DNA of 64,000 nucleotides from Iris pallida (Eukaryota; Streptophyta; Magnoliopsida; Asparagales; Iridaceae), in assembly GCA_029216955.1 (NCBI GenBank), contig JANAVB010009598.1, forward strand, positions 27,384,879-27,448,878, given 5' to 3'. Below the pieces are notes generated by a model that was given only the letters and a program-made list of their open reading frames with translations, had not been told where the DNA came from and made no database searches. Positions 23,501 through 35,753 of this stretch are shown piece by piece. The number at the start of each line of letters is the position of its first letter. Positions within the stretch are counted from its first letter, which is position 1. A program made the position numbers and the translations under genes.

Positions 23501-25679
23501 TATTAAATTAAAAATTAATTTTAATTTTAATATTAATATTAGTTTGAATAATATTGTAAATTTTAAATTAACAGCATTGTCATTGTATTAGAAACTTAGC
23601 TGATGTTACGTTGCTCGGACTCGGTTAGTGTTCGTCTAAACTCGTATGCTAGAACTAGTCGAGCTCGATCCTTTCGCGTGCGTAATACAAAAAATAATAC
23701 GTGATGATGGTAGTTATTAGCAAAAGAAGCTACTGAAATAAAAACTTGCTGATTTTATCAATTGAATTCGGGGGTTCTGCGTGTATGGGTCAAACCAGTC
23801 GCATCGAACTATATCTTTCCGAACCGATGGGCTACCAGTCGAACAAAATATGGTCCGGTAATAGTAGTGTTAATATTAATACTAGTTCCAATAATATTGT
23901 AAATTTTAAATCAAAAATTAAATTTTAACTTTAACTAGTTTTAAGTTGTGAATTTAAATCTATTTTAAATATTAAAACAAAAATTAATTTTAATATTAAT
24001 ATTAGTTAGAATAATATTTAAATTTTAAATTAACAATAATATTACTGTATTGGTAACTTAGCTAATGTCACGTCGCTCGGGCTCGATTTTTGTTCGTCTA
24101 AACTCGAATGCTAGAACTAGTCAAGCTCGATCCTTTCGCGGGCGTAATATAAAAAATGATACGTGATGATGGTAGTAATTAGTAAAAGAAGCTATTTAAA
24201 TAAAAACTTGTTGATTTGGTCAATTGAATTCGAAAATTCTGCAGGTATGGGTCAAACCGACCGCGTCGAACTATATGATTCAGAACGATGGGCTACCAAT
24301 CGAACAGAATATGGTCCGGTAACAGTAGTGTTAATATTAATACTAGTTCCAATAATATTGTGAATTTTAAATCAAAAATTGAATTTTAACTTTAACTATT
24401 TTTAAGTTGTGAATTTAAATCTAATTTAAATGTTAAATCAAAAATTAATTTAAATTTTAATATTAATATTAGTTTGAATAATATTGTAAATTTTAAATTA
24501 ACAGTAATATCACTGTATTGGAAACTTAGCTAATGTCATGTTGCTCGGGCTCGGTTAGTGTTCGTTTAAACTCGTACGCTAGAACTAGTCGAGCTCGATC
24601 CTTTCGCGTGCGTAATGTAAAAAATGATACGTAATAATGATAGTTATTAGTAAAAGAAGCTATTGAAATAAAAAATTGCTGATTTTATCAATTGAATTCG
24701 GAGGTTCTGCTTGTATGGGTTAAATCGGTCGCATCGAACTATATCATTTCGAACAGATGGGCTACCAGTCGAACAAATATGGTTCGATAACAGTAGTGTT
24801 AATATTAATACTAGTTCCAATAATATTGTAAATTTTAAATCAAAAAATTGAATTTTAACTTTAACTATTTTTAAGTTGTGAATTTAAATCTAAAGCTTGA
24901 TCCTTTCGCGCGCGTAATATAAAAAATGATACGTGATGATGGTATTTATTAGTAAAAAAGCTATTGAAATAAAAACTTGTTGTTTTGATCAATTGAATTC
25001 GGATGTTCTGCAGGTATGGGTCAAACCGGCCGCATCAAACTATATCATTCCGAATCGATGGGCTATCAGTCGAACATAATATGGTGCGGTAACAGTAGTG
25101 CTAATATTAATACTATTTCCAATAATATTGTAAATTTTAAATCAAAAATTGAATTTTAACTTTAACTATTTTTAAGTTGTAATTTTAAATCTAATTTAAA
25201 TATTAAATAAAAAAATTAATTTTAATTTTAATATTAATATTAGTTTGAATAATATTGTAAATTTTAAATTAACAATAATGTCACTATTTTAGAAACTTAG
25301 CTGATGACACGTTGCTCGGGCTCGGTTAGTGTTCGTCTAAACTCGTACGCTAGAACTTGTCGAGCTCGATCCTTTCGCGTGCATAATATAAAAGTTGATA
25401 CGTGATGATGGTAGTTATTAGTAAAAGATCCTATTGAAATAATAACTTGTTGATTTGATCAATTGAATTCGGGGGTTCTGCATGTATGGGTCAAACCGGT
25501 CGCATCGAACTATATCATTCCGAACCGATGAGCTACCAGTCGAACAGAATATGGTCCGGTAATAGTAGTGTTAATATTAATACTAGTTTCAATATATTAT
25601 AAATTTTAAATCAAAAATTGAATTTTAACTTTAATAATTTTAAGTTGTGAATTTAAATCTAATTTAAATGTTAAATCAA
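20590..25679. repeat. Satellite array, about 470 bp monomer, 11 units plus a partial
   Basis: Units begin TTAATATTAATACTAGTTCC at 20590, 21056, 21531, 22000, 22456, 22931, 23401, 23870, 24331, 24799, 25101 and 25571 (partial). Spacing is 456-475 bp except the 302-bp unit at 24799. Each monomer has an almost pure AT half and a mixed half with the conserved motifs GCTCGGTTAGTGTTCGTC, CGAGCTCGATCC and ACCAGTCGAACAGAATATGG. A diverged direct copy of the first 40 bases recurs about 126 bp into each unit. Short ORFs across it are chance. Confidence 0.95.
24799..25100. repeat. Deleted satellite monomer (302 bp)
   Basis: About 167 bp are missing between AATTTAAATCTAA and the GATCCTTTCGCG block, with AGCTT at the join (24,893 area). 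Its neighbours are full length. Confidence 0.85.
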
Positions 25680-25943
25680 GCGCCCAATTTTTTCATTTTG
25701 GTTCGCCCGCGGGAATATTTTTCTAATTCTCTTTATCCCATCTCCCTCTCTCTCTCTCTCGGGTTCTCTCTCGCCGGTTGTGTTCAATAAAACATGTACA
25801 CAGAAGACGAAAACGTTATTTTGTTGGAAGTTGTTTCTTTAAAATTATGCATGCTTTTAGGATCACTCAAGCATTTTTTCTGTTTGTATTGTTTCTTGTC
25901 CTTCGTTTCTTCTGTTGGTTTCTAACACACTCTGTTTTCTTCA

Positions 25944-26622
25944 ATGGCGGTGTCACATGGAGAAATTGAGAGACATGTGAAAGAATTAGTTGATGAAAAA
26001 AGCTTCGCTTCAATAGCGGTGTCAGATGATTTGGATGATGAGCAAAGATTGGATGCTGTTAACTTAGGAGACGATAAAGAGCAAGAGGAAGAAAATAACG
26101 AAGAAATGCATCATAACGATGACGATGACATCAACGCAAACAACGAAATGTTATTTTGCTTCACCATTTCTAATGGATTTAAGAAATATATTATATTTTT
26201 ACATTGATTTCTCATACTTATTTTTTTTAATTCTATTTTTAGGGACGATGGTGAAGCTCCATTGGATTTCGATGGAGCGATGATGAAAACAATATTACAG
26301 TCTGCCAAAATTAACAAAGACCCAATGATCTCTTAAATGAAGATATTGTTGGCTTACAGTTCAACTCTATTGAAGAAGCAGAGACATTCTACCGGATATA
26401 TTCAAAAACAGTTGGTTTCATTGTTAGAAAGAACGAAGTAAAGAAAAACAAATCTGGGATGCTGATGGTCCGTAGTTGATGTGTTCGAATGCGGGATTCA
26501 GACAAAAGAAATACATGCATTGAAGATCCTAACAGGGTTCATGAGCCAAGAAGTGAAAGCAGAAGTGGTTGTAAAGGAATTTTTCGTATTGGGTACACCA
26601 TTTCTACAAATCTCTGGGTTGT
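25944..26622 (+). pseudogene. FAR1/MULE-transposase-like gene, 5' part
   Basis: FAR1-family proteins are transcription factors derived from Mutator-like transposases. Exon 1 (MAVSHGEIERHVKELVDEKS) is acidic. A second exon begins after TTTTTAG at 26,243 (DGEAPLDFDGAMMK). After a frameshift near 26,330 the FAR1 zinc-finger domain appears: VGLQFNSIEEAETFYRIYS, VGFIVRKNEVKKNKSG, an in-frame TGA near 26,478 at a position where the family often has Trp, RSGCKGIFRIG, and LWVV. The frame then runs into E3. (CT)n and 5' UTR-like sequence lie at 25,750-25,780. It directly follows the satellite, so a promoter is not evident. Confidence 0.7.
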
Positions 26623-26824
26623 TTGGTGGCCCATACAGGTCTACGTTAATCACTTCGGTTACATTACTATACCGATGTGAGCTTGTAAATAGGATTAAAC
26701 ACTTAGGATCTCATCCACATGTCTTGAACTCATATTGATCTATATCCTTGATTTTTATTGAATCCTTGACTTGTATCCTGTTCGAAATTTTTCAGCGGCT
26801 AAATATTTTCTTTTATTGCAGTAA

Positions 26825-28172
26825 ATGGATTCTCAAGACAGGAACAACGCTTCCCTGAACACCCCATCGACTGTAGGAGGATTCCTCACGTATATGACCC
26901 CACCGACGTAGGGAGGCCAACTTACTCATATGGGCAATCTGCCACAGCCGTAATTTTCGAGATTTTGTAGAGACGACATTCCACCACCCCGTAGTTTCCT
27001 CCGCAGACTCCACCACCAGCACCCGTTCTGCCTTCGGTATTTGTCCCACCACCAGCACAAGTTCAGCATCCAGCACGTGTTCTACATCCAGTACCAGCCA
27101 TACACCCGGCACTAGCGATGTATCCAATATTTTCCATGCATCCAATACTGGCGATGTATCCAGCTCCTATGATGCATCCAACACCTACGATGTATCCAAT
27201 ACCTGTTCTGCCTCCGACACCTGCACTGGACAATGTTACTCTTCTCGAAATCTTCCAGCAGCTGGTCGCTTCCCAGACGGCGCAGGCCAACACCTTTCGC
27301 GACACCTTGAGAGAGGCTCTCCAGACTAGAGATGCACCTCGACCGTGCCCTGCAACTTCCAAGAATTTCATAGACCTTAGGCCCAGGAATTTAATGGAAC
27401 GAAAGGGATTCTCTACGCGAACGAGTGGTTAGAGAACGTGGATCAAAATCTTCAGATGGCTCGAGTTCTTGAATACATGAAGGTCGAGTCAGCTAGCATG
27501 CAACTCTATGACATCGCCCGCACATGGTATAGAGATGAGCCCTAATTTGCCGCACCAGACGTGACTTGGGATGAGTTCAAGGAGCTGTTCAAGGAAAAGT
27601 TCTATCCCGACGTAGCCCGCGAGGAGTTGGAGAGCGAGTTCGAGAGCCTAGAGTAGGGCAACCTCACCATCGACGAGTACACCGCGGAGTTTTTCCACCT
27701 CAGTCGCTTCGCAGATGCCATGATCCCTGAAGCCAAAGCCAAGAAGTTCAAGAAAGGGTTATCACATGAAATTTGCCTATCCATCGCCACCAGTCAAGCC
27801 AAAATCTACTGAAGGATCTTGAAGGTCGCATAGGCGGTAGAGAAAGAGTTAAAGCACAAACAAAAGATAGACCGAGACACATATGGAGGAGGCAACAGCC
27901 AATCAGGAGCGGCAAAACGTCCCAATGTCCCAAAGAAGACCCCAGCGCAGCAGTATCATCAGCAACCACGAGCAGCCCCACATCAAGTCCAAGATGTTCC
28001 TACCAGCCAGTATTACACGAAGAAGGGCCACGTCCAAGAAGAATGCCGTAAATGGTTAGGGTTGTGTTGGACTTGTGGATCTAACTAGCACATATCTCGA
28101 TTTTGTTCGAAAAGAAACGCGACTGCCCCACCACTACCAACGCCACAAGGAGCAGCTGACAGTATTCCCTAG
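26825..28172 (+). pseudogene. E3 gag (Tekay-like), broken
   Basis: Nucleocapsid/capsid precursor of a gypsy element. Starts MDSQDRNNASLNTPST and passes through a Pro/Met-rich repeated region with frameshifts. The capsid-type block reads TWDEFKELFKEKFYPDVARE, NLTIDEYTAEFFHLSRFADA and KKFKKGLSHEI. The C-terminal zinc knuckle CWTC-GSNxH-ISRFC has an in-frame TAG at the variable position. At least five in-frame stops are present. The frame ends at 28170-28172; no protease, RT or integrase follows. Confidence 0.7.
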
Positions 28173-28290
28173 TAGATTATAGCAGTAGTATTATTGCTAG
28201 GCCTATATTAGAGTTGACTTGTGAGTAATTGAAATATTTTAATAGTAAAATATGTTGGACTATTCATTCTAGTACATCATAGCTTTATTG

Positions 28291-28328
28291 AATTTCGAGA
28301 ACGAAATTATTTTTAAGGTGGAAAGATT
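28291..28328 (+). promoter_or_regulatory. E3 pre-LTR stem-loop and polypurine tract
   Basis: AATTTCG (28291-28297) pairs with CGAAATT (28302-28308); then AAGGTGGAAAGA leads directly to the LTR start TG at 28329. In autonomous Tekay elements this DNA codes for the end of pol; here it survives without pol. Confidence 0.55.
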
Positions 28329-28379
28329 TGTGAGCCCTTGAACCAAATTATTTTTTATACCCTTGTTAGTATTATCACC

Positions 28380-28382
<3 letters not shown>

Positions 28383-28444
<62 letters not shown>
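28383..28444. repeat. (TA)n microsatellite
   Basis: About 30 TA units near the start of the E3 LTR. Confidence 0.95.
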
Positions 28445-28449
<5 letters not shown>

Positions 28450-28854
28450 TAGCCAAAAACCCTAGAGTATTGAGCTATATATATATGTAATTATACTAGT
28501 ATAATTTTGGATAGGTTAAATAGTAAAATTGGTCTTTTACAAAACCGACTTTCCCAAGGGGCCTCTATGCAAAAGAGGAATTCAAATTTATGTTAATAAC
28601 CGACCCCCCTCTGTTTCAAATCTTTAGCTCGAATTTGGGATATTCTCAAATCCTTAAAGATGAAACAAAGGCAAAATTTAAATTCTTTTTTTCTAATCCC
28701 AAAAAGGAGACGAGCCCTATCCTTAACCCTGCTTTGGCCGATCAGGAATCCCAGTAATTAAACTTGGCATCATTCCAAAAAATTCAAATCCATCCAAATC
28801 CTTTGGATAGAACATATAGAAATTTATATCGATCTCCCTTATCACCTACCGCAT

Positions 28855-28863
28855 GTATATATA
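28855..28863 (+). promoter_or_regulatory. LTR TATA box (E3)
   Basis: GCATGTATATATACATGGAG, followed at about 30 bases by a pyrimidine-rich CTTTCTTTCCCTAAACCC start region and a leader with a GGTAAT donor-like site at 28,981. Confidence 0.5.
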
Positions 28864-31689
28864 CATGGAGAGGAGCAGCTCTTTCTTTCCCTAAACCCTA
28901 GAAGTCGGCCGCCCTATTCTTCTTCAAATCAAGGACGAGTCTTAAAGGGCCGTCACACGGAGGCTTCGATTTCCTCTCACAGGTAATCCTTTAATCTCAT
29001 CAGTTAATCTCTTTTACAATAGTTTATTTGACCATAACTCCAATAGACAGCAGACAGTTGAGTTAATGCCTGAAAAGAACTAAGCACAAACAAGTATTAT
29101 CCGGAGTTAGTCTCCCTGTACTCATGTGTCAGTAGGACATGAGTACATGTGGGTGCTTCCTAGAGGTTCAATTCATAGGCATAGGAGTTAATGTGCCATG
29201 GATAGGTTGTAAATATGAAGTAGTGGCATGTTGGTATCAGTAGCACAAGGAAAGTAGGTAGCAGTCGTAGACTGAGGGGAGTATCAGATGGTGTCAGACC
29301 CTTTGACACTTGGGGTATCACACAAGGGTGTATAATAAATAGTGTAGATGTGTCAACCTACTGCTCAGTTGGGAACGAGTAGGTATCATGGCCATTAGAC
29401 TAGGCTTTGCTCAGATATTTTTTAAATTACAAGATAGACTTAGAGGAAAGTACATTAACTGAAGTATACAAACATGACCAAAGGGGATGCTTGCAATATC
29501 AGATGACAACCCATTAAGTGATAATAGCAGTTGAACATGGGACACCATGTCCCCATGGCAAGTCAGCCCATAGGCAGTTCAAGTAGAACAGGGTAGAGCC
29601 AATGCCATTGAAGACAACACCTGTATTAACATAACATTGGATTGTAGGACAATTGCTTTAGAGTACCCATGTCAGGTCATAGGTATATCCTAAAAGAAAT
29701 TGGTAGGTATCAGTTGAGTATCTAAGGGATTTTGGATGTTAGATTGGACAGAGGGTATCAATGAATGCCAATTTGGGTTGAGATATCAGATTATCCATCT
29801 TATAGTAACTAGAACCTTGATATCCTAGTTGCAAAACCCGTAGGCAGTAATAAAGGTAGACCCTACAACAGATCTGGAGTGGATACATGTGCAGGACATG
29901 TATCCAGATTAAGATGAGGTACCTCCATACCCCACAGAACAAAGGTAATCGATAGCTTCACTGTACCACCTTATGACTCATGGAATATAAAGTATAACCT
30001 CTGGCACTATAAACTAAGGAAGCAGGTAATACCTATTCTAGAGGGTAGCTTGAAGTATAGGATAATATGAACACACATGAAGACATGGTCGGGTGAGTGT
30101 ACCAGTAGATAAAACGGGTTGTAGTACAGGAGTTAAAGGTGTTAGAGAGGAGATGTTCAGTCCTGGCCTGTACTTGGTTTGGCAAGGACTGTACAAATGG
30201 GTGTGGTATCCTTACAAAACTTATGGGAGTAACAGGGACGTGTATCCTTGAGTATGGTTAATGCATCAGACACTATTGCAATAAGTAAGGAAGAGATGGG
30301 GGTGCTAACCTTGTTGTATCAGTTTCAATATAGGGGCATAGTGATACCTGTACATATAGGGAACAATTAAGGCAGATACCCAACTAGATGGGTATCAGTG
30401 ATGGAAACATGACTTAAGGTTACCCCACAACAGAAGTAGGAACCTATAGGACAGTTGGTATGTCCATGTCCTAGTAGCAGAACATGTAGTAGAGAATTCT
30501 GGGACAACCAGGGTAGGGGCATTGGCCTAGTTTGAGAACAAGTTAGTAGCATCCCTATCTTATCTACTGCAACAGAGGTAAGCGTAGTAGCAGTAGAAGA
30601 TTTATAGGTAAACGAGTGATTCCTAGTTGAGGTAACATGGTATGGGACCTTTATTGGAAGTTATGCCAGTATAGAAAAGGGATGAGTGTAGGTGCCTACT
30701 GGTCAAACATCTGTCCACCCAATAACAGGAGGAACATGTATGTACAAGTGATTAGTTGATAGCAAGGTCACGTATGTTGATGTCAATTTGGTACAACATT
30801 GGTCTACAGTAGGTAATAGGACAGGCTACATGGATACTCGAGTAAACAAAGGTGTTTAGAGAGCAGCATATAACAACAACGTGGGTGACACAAGTAGTAG
30901 TAGAGGTAGGAGGAAAGGGTAGTAACATGTGTGATGCTATGACCATAGTTGTATAGGATAGCAACTGTATGCTTAGTGTCCAGTTGGGAGTGGCCTGGGT
31001 ATGAAGACAACATATTTGAGTATGGATACTCTGTTGGTTCAGCAGGACAGAATGAGTATAGGAAACTGATACTTGGGTGATGTGGCAAGTAGGTGTGAGT
31101 ATTAGCTCTACGTATCAACCTTGTACAGTGTGGGTATTAGGAAAAACTAAATTATCATAGTATCAAGGGTAAGGACATATGTGAGATATCCCTACAACCT
31201 GAGTGTAGTTCAACTTTGAGACTGCCACATACACACACCATATCAGTAAGGAATTCCACATAGGTACTAGGCATGTTGTAGCAGAGGCTGGAATATAGAG
31301 AGTAGTGGTCCCTGTCTCATAAAAGGATAGCTAATTAACATGAGGGTGAAAACAGTAGATAAGTTAAGTTGTTTTTCATTTATTGACATTAAAAATACTT
31401 TAAATAGGTTAATTAGACTTTGGCTCGGTGCTCGACCCGTATCCGCAGCAGGACAACCGGTAAGTATACATTACCATTTTTTTACAGCTTCATTCACATG
31501 CTTATCTTCTTTCATTATCCAGTTGATTCTGATTTGATTGCTGACATGTACTTCTTCATTGTTATATAGTCCTTGTTCACCATTAGCCTTGTAGCCATAT
31601 CAGAAATGTTTTTCATTTGTACTTGATTGAGTTGTATCGTAGGATGATTGCGTTATAAATTGAATTGCTATTTCCTTGTTTCGATTCTT

Positions 31690-31860
31690 GCAACCTGCGA
31701 GTCCACATATGGGGCGATAGTTGACTGTTTGCACCTACGAGTCCACACTCGAGGTGAGAGTGATTTGTCTTGAACTGACCTGCGATTTCACACTCAGGGC
31801 GAAGGTTAGTGACTAGTTCAAACCTGCGAGTCCACACTCGGGGCAAGGGTTTGGTATCCG
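31690..31860. repeat. Minisatellite, about 50 bp unit, 4 copies
   Basis: Four variants of ACCTGCGAGTCCACACTCGG followed by GGCGA/GGTGAGAGT within the E3 LTR. Confidence 0.75.
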
Positions 31861-32442
31861 TTGATCTCTTGTTCACATGTTTTTTCCAGCAATTCATTTA
31901 TGCGTAGCTGTTCATACATTCGTGTTTTTTATTTGCTTGGTCTTTTCCTGCTTATATCCTGTTTTCTTTTCATGCATGATAAACTGTAGAATGGCATATT
32001 TTTATGTATCTTGCTAGTCCTCTGAGGACCTGATAATCTCTTCAGGTTTAGCCGAGTTTGAGCCACGTGCAGACGAGCATGTTTAGCCAGCATTAGACCA
32101 CGGTACATGCAGTGATGATGCCATTGATGATTAACAGCTTGGACCCAGTTATCTTATTTTATGTCTTTAATTTATTTTTTCGTCTACTAGTAGTGGATTT
32201 GTATCCACCGGACGTGACTTGGATTATTGATACATAATACTTTATTTTATATTATCATTCATTATTCAGTCTCAATTAAGTTAGTTGTATTCTCTGATTT
32301 CTGTGGATGAGATATAGATTGCCTCGAATGTTCTAGATTCTTGTGACTCGTGTACACTAGAAAGCGTTCTACCGCCGACACTATGGCGTAGGCTGGACTT
32401 GGACACAGACTTGTATCCGAAAAGCGGACACGGCTCGTGACA

Positions 32443-33604
32443 GTTGTCAAAAATTTTTGAGTACATCATAACCATAATCTGACGAATGATTTTGAAATAG
32501 TTTTTTTGAGATCCCATCGTAAGATATCACCCACAGAATTGGAACAAGCTAAGCTTATGAAGCAATCCGGGATGGCGACTTCAGAGGTATGGAATTTATT
32601 TGTCCACCAGAATGGTGGCTGGGATAAGGTTGGATGGACAAAAAAAGATTTATACAATGATTTAGCTAAAGATAGTAGAGCACTAGATGATGTTGATGCT
32701 ACGACAACACTTACATTTCTTAAAGCTAAGGAGGGCATTGACCCAGATTTCTTCTACGCATACAAGGTAGATGAAGATTCCAGATTGACCCATCTCTTTT
32801 GGGCTGACGGTGGAAGTCGATTCGATTACGAATTATTTGGAGATTCACTAGCATTTGATTCTACATATAAAAAAATATATGTCAAATGTCGTTGGTGGTT
32901 CTAGTGGGTACAAACAATCATACAATGACTTGTGTGTTTAGGTTTGCATTGATCCATAATAAGTTTGCTGAGACATATTCTTGGGTTTTACAAAAATTTC
33001 AAGAGTGTATGAATGTCAAATTACCAGAGATAGTTCTCACGGATGGTTGCAAATCCATGAATAAATCAATTGAGGATTTAATGCCCAGCGTAGTTCATCG
33101 AACATGCTCATGGCATATCCTAAACAATTCAACCAAACATGTACACCGAAATTGTTTTACAAAATAATTGAGTATTCTGATTAAAATGTATATCTCACAC
33201 TTGGTACTTTACTTTGAAGTATGTTATTGTTACAATATTAAAACTTTAGTTATTGTCCATATTTTCTAAATAGGTACTATTTAGTCAAAGAATTTAAAAA
33301 TCGTTGGCAGCAGATGCTAAGGGATTATAATGTAGAGAACAATGAGGGGACCACTATATTGTACAGAACGAGGGAGCGATGGGAGGACACATTCCTACGT
33401 GGAAATTATTTTGGTGGTTCTAATGCAACAAATAGATGTGAATCAATGAACGCATTTCTGAAAGAATTTATGAATGAGAAGCTGTCAATATGGAAGGCCC
33501 TTCAACATTGTGACCACGGTTTATGTCACCCCACTATCCTAGATAGGGTTATTATGGTCATTTTTATTATTTTATTATTTAAATATTTAAGTTATTATTA
33601 TTAG
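32443..33604 (+). pseudogene. FAR1/MULE-transposase-like gene, 3' part
   Basis: Continues the gene split by E3. It begins VKNF, an in-frame TGA, VHHNHNLT (the His residues of the FAR1 zinc finger), then FLRSHRKISPTELEQAKLM. The MULE domain follows: FGDSLAFDSTY with the first catalytic Asp, a frameshift near 32,880, LVGTNNHTMTCVFRFALIHN, ETYSWVLQKF, PEIVLTDGC with the second Asp, HRTCSWHI. After an intron ending TAG at 33,273 comes RCESMNAFLKEFMNEKL with the Glu. The C-terminal part, including any SWIM domain, is missing after about 33,530. Two lesions in this part plus the split make it non-functional. Confidence 0.75.
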
Positions 33605-33816
33605 TATAATTACCTTGATGATTAAAATAATTATTTTTAAAAGATAAAAAAATATATATAATTGAGTTTATTTATAAATTTTTTAAATATATTTAATAAA
33701 TATAAGATAAAAAGTATTTAATTTTATTTATAAATAATTTCAGGTTACTTATATAAATTTATATGTATTTATTACCTACATGGTGTATATATATGTATAT
33801 ATAGACATATATATGT

Positions 33817-33884
<68 letters not shown>

Positions 33885-34130
33885 GTAAAGGAAAAAAGGA
33901 AAAAAGAAATTATTTTTAATAGAAATATTATAAGGAAGAATATTTGATGAGTTTTATTTATATAAATATATATAAGTATGTATGTATATGTGAATAAAAA
34001 AAATGTATGTATATGCGAATAAATATATGTATGGACATATATGTGTATATATACATAAATACATATGGATATATACTTATACCTAGTTAGCTAAAGACAA
34101 ATCCAACAAACACACACAGCAAGAATCAAA

Positions 34131-34193
<63 letters not shown>

Positions 34194-34336
34194 AGCCAGC
34201 ATCAACTCGACCCTTCCATCTTCTTTCCGTCGGTTACAATCGACCCCATTTTTAAGTACACGTTAGAGAGAGAGAGAGAGAGAGAGTTCTTCCTCAATCG
34301 TAAACCCAGCACAACCACAAATCCAGTGCCCCTCCG
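33605..34336. other. Microsatellite-rich spacer
   Basis: Very AT-rich. It contains a broken (TA)n at about 33,820-33,885, (CA)n at about 34,134-34,190 and (GA)n at about 34,265-34,288. No gene is visible. Confidence 0.8.
34134..34190. repeat. (CA)n microsatellite
   Basis: About 28 CA units, followed 70 bp later by a (GA)n run. Confidence 0.95.
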
Positions 34337-34408
34337 ATGTCGTCGTCGACCACCGCAGGCTGCCGCGTGAGCCCCGACGGCCGGCCAGAAGCAGCGCGTG
34401 CACCACGC
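34337..34408 (+). pseudogene. Possible start of a gene cut by E4
   Basis: ATG at 34,337 opens MSSSTTAGCRVSPDGRPEAA and runs 24 codons to the E4 LTR. GC content rises abruptly and the upstream (GA)n and CTTCCTCAATCG look like a plant 5' UTR. No family can be named from 24 residues. Confidence 0.3.
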
Positions 34409-34725
34409 TGTTTGCCATTAAAATTCTTTGATTGTAAATTTTAATACAAACAGAACAGTGTTACAATGTAGGACTTAGACGTAGTCCTAGGAGTACACTT
34501 TTGTTTAATCTGGGTCCCTTGTGCCGATGGAGCGAGTGGTAATGCGTTAACGCCGTTGACGATCTGACGACGGTTATCGGTTTTCTGAAGACTTGGATTG
34601 CTCTGGGTGCTGGAGCTTGCTGAGAGGAGGAAGACGTTGAGTGTCTGTATCTGCCTCTCTGGTATTCGTTCCTTGTGTAGGTAGGTCGGTCCGTATGTGT
34701 GTGTAGAAGAAGGAAATAGTCCCTC

Positions 34726-34733
34726 TATTTATA
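34726..34733 (-). promoter_or_regulatory. LTR TATA box (E4)
   Basis: AACTATAAATAGAGGG on the element's strand, the best candidate for genomic RNA synthesis. Confidence 0.55.
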
Positions 34734-35069
34734 GTTTTGCAGGCTGGCTGCTCATGCGCGCATGTAGGATGCGCCTGGTCGTGGGGACGCCACGTATTGA
34801 TTGCTGATGGAGGTGCATGGACGATGTATCCTGATCGAAGGGTTGAATTCTTTATGCTGTTGTTGTGGGCTGGCACGTAGCAGAGGAGAAGATCTTTCTG
34901 TTGCTGAGATCTTAGGTGAGTCGAGTCAAAGGACACGTGTCATCAACCCATGGCTCGGAGATCTCTGATTTGGTGGGGAATGATCTGGTAGGATGTGCCT
35001 AGGATTTGGCGTATGAGGAGGCTTTAACTCATAACCTTTAGGAGTCACGAACCATTCGGGGTGCATGGC

Positions 35070-35270
35070 TTTTGAGGCGCATGCGAGGCTTCAATAATGA
35101 CTTAACTCCTGTCTTTCAGGATCAGAGAGAAGTCTGGAGAGCATAGCTTTTGAGGCGCATGCAGAGCTATGGTGACTTTCCTTCTGTCTTTAGGGATCAG
35201 TGAAAAGTCTGAGGTGCATGACTTTTGAGGCGCATGCAGATTCGGGCGCATGGCTGTAGAGGCGCATGCA
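35070..35270. repeat. GGCGCATGC minisatellite in the E4 LTR
   Basis: Four copies of GCATGnCTTTTGAGGCGCATGC at about 60-bp spacing, with a shorter-spaced variant. Confidence 0.75.
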
Positions 35271-35753
35271 AGTTGTTGGGCGGCCATATGGCAGTAGCCG
35301 TTGGAGGAAAGTAATGATGATGCTGACGTTGGCGATGCTTCGTCTTCTGAAAAAGCTGTCGACTGTTCAGACTTCGGGAGGCGTGCTGCCAACTCTGTCA
35401 GTTCAGCATTTAATGTTTTTGACATTCGATGGACAGCTGAGTGGGCACGTCGGTTGGCGTTATACTAGACGTATAGGGACGCATGGGGGGCGCATCCCTG
35501 TGATGTGCTTGGTACTGAAGGGCGCGTTTGTATGATGAGCTTGATGTTGAAGGGCGCGTCTGTGTGATGCGCGGTCTGGCCGGTGTATCCGCTTCGTGAC
35601 ACATCTTTAATGGTGTGACTGTTACGTTCTTCGAGTGCTTTAAATAGCCGTTTTGACTTAGCTGAATTCAAAGCGTCCGGTTCATCCATTTAATGCAAAT
35701 TCATTGCACAGAATTCGGAGAGCCATCCACTTATGGGTTTGATTTGCCCGGCC

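Larger units (their letters stand above)
26623..32442 (+). mobile_element. E3: gag-only gypsy element with a single (3') LTR
   Basis: Inserted in the FAR1-like gene. GTTGT at 26618-26622 and 32443-32447 is a 5-bp target duplication, and the host frame reads across it (LWVV... then VKNF). The interior has a leader, a broken gag, no pol, then AATTTCGAGAACGAAATT and a purine tract. A long LTR follows (28329-32442). Where a 5' LTR should lie, the element starts directly with TTGGTGGCCCATACAGG, the sequence that in E2 lies a few bases inside the LTR/interior junction. Confidence 0.75.
28329..32442 (+). repeat. E3 3' LTR, 4.1 kb
   Basis: Starts TGTGAGCCCTTGAACC and ends GGCTCGTGACA, matching the GGGGCGTGACA end (reverse strand) of E1 and E2. 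It contains (TA)n at 28383-28444, a TATA box and a minisatellite. Open frames inside are short and unconvincing. Confidence 0.75.

Noticed and set aside
23746..24363. Short plus ORFs in the satellite
   Set aside because: They repeat with the monomer and are broken at random in other units.
29739..31118. Minus ORFs of 60-104 codons in the E3 LTR
   Set aside because: Low-complexity Tyr/Leu/His-rich translations with no domain in a long LTR.
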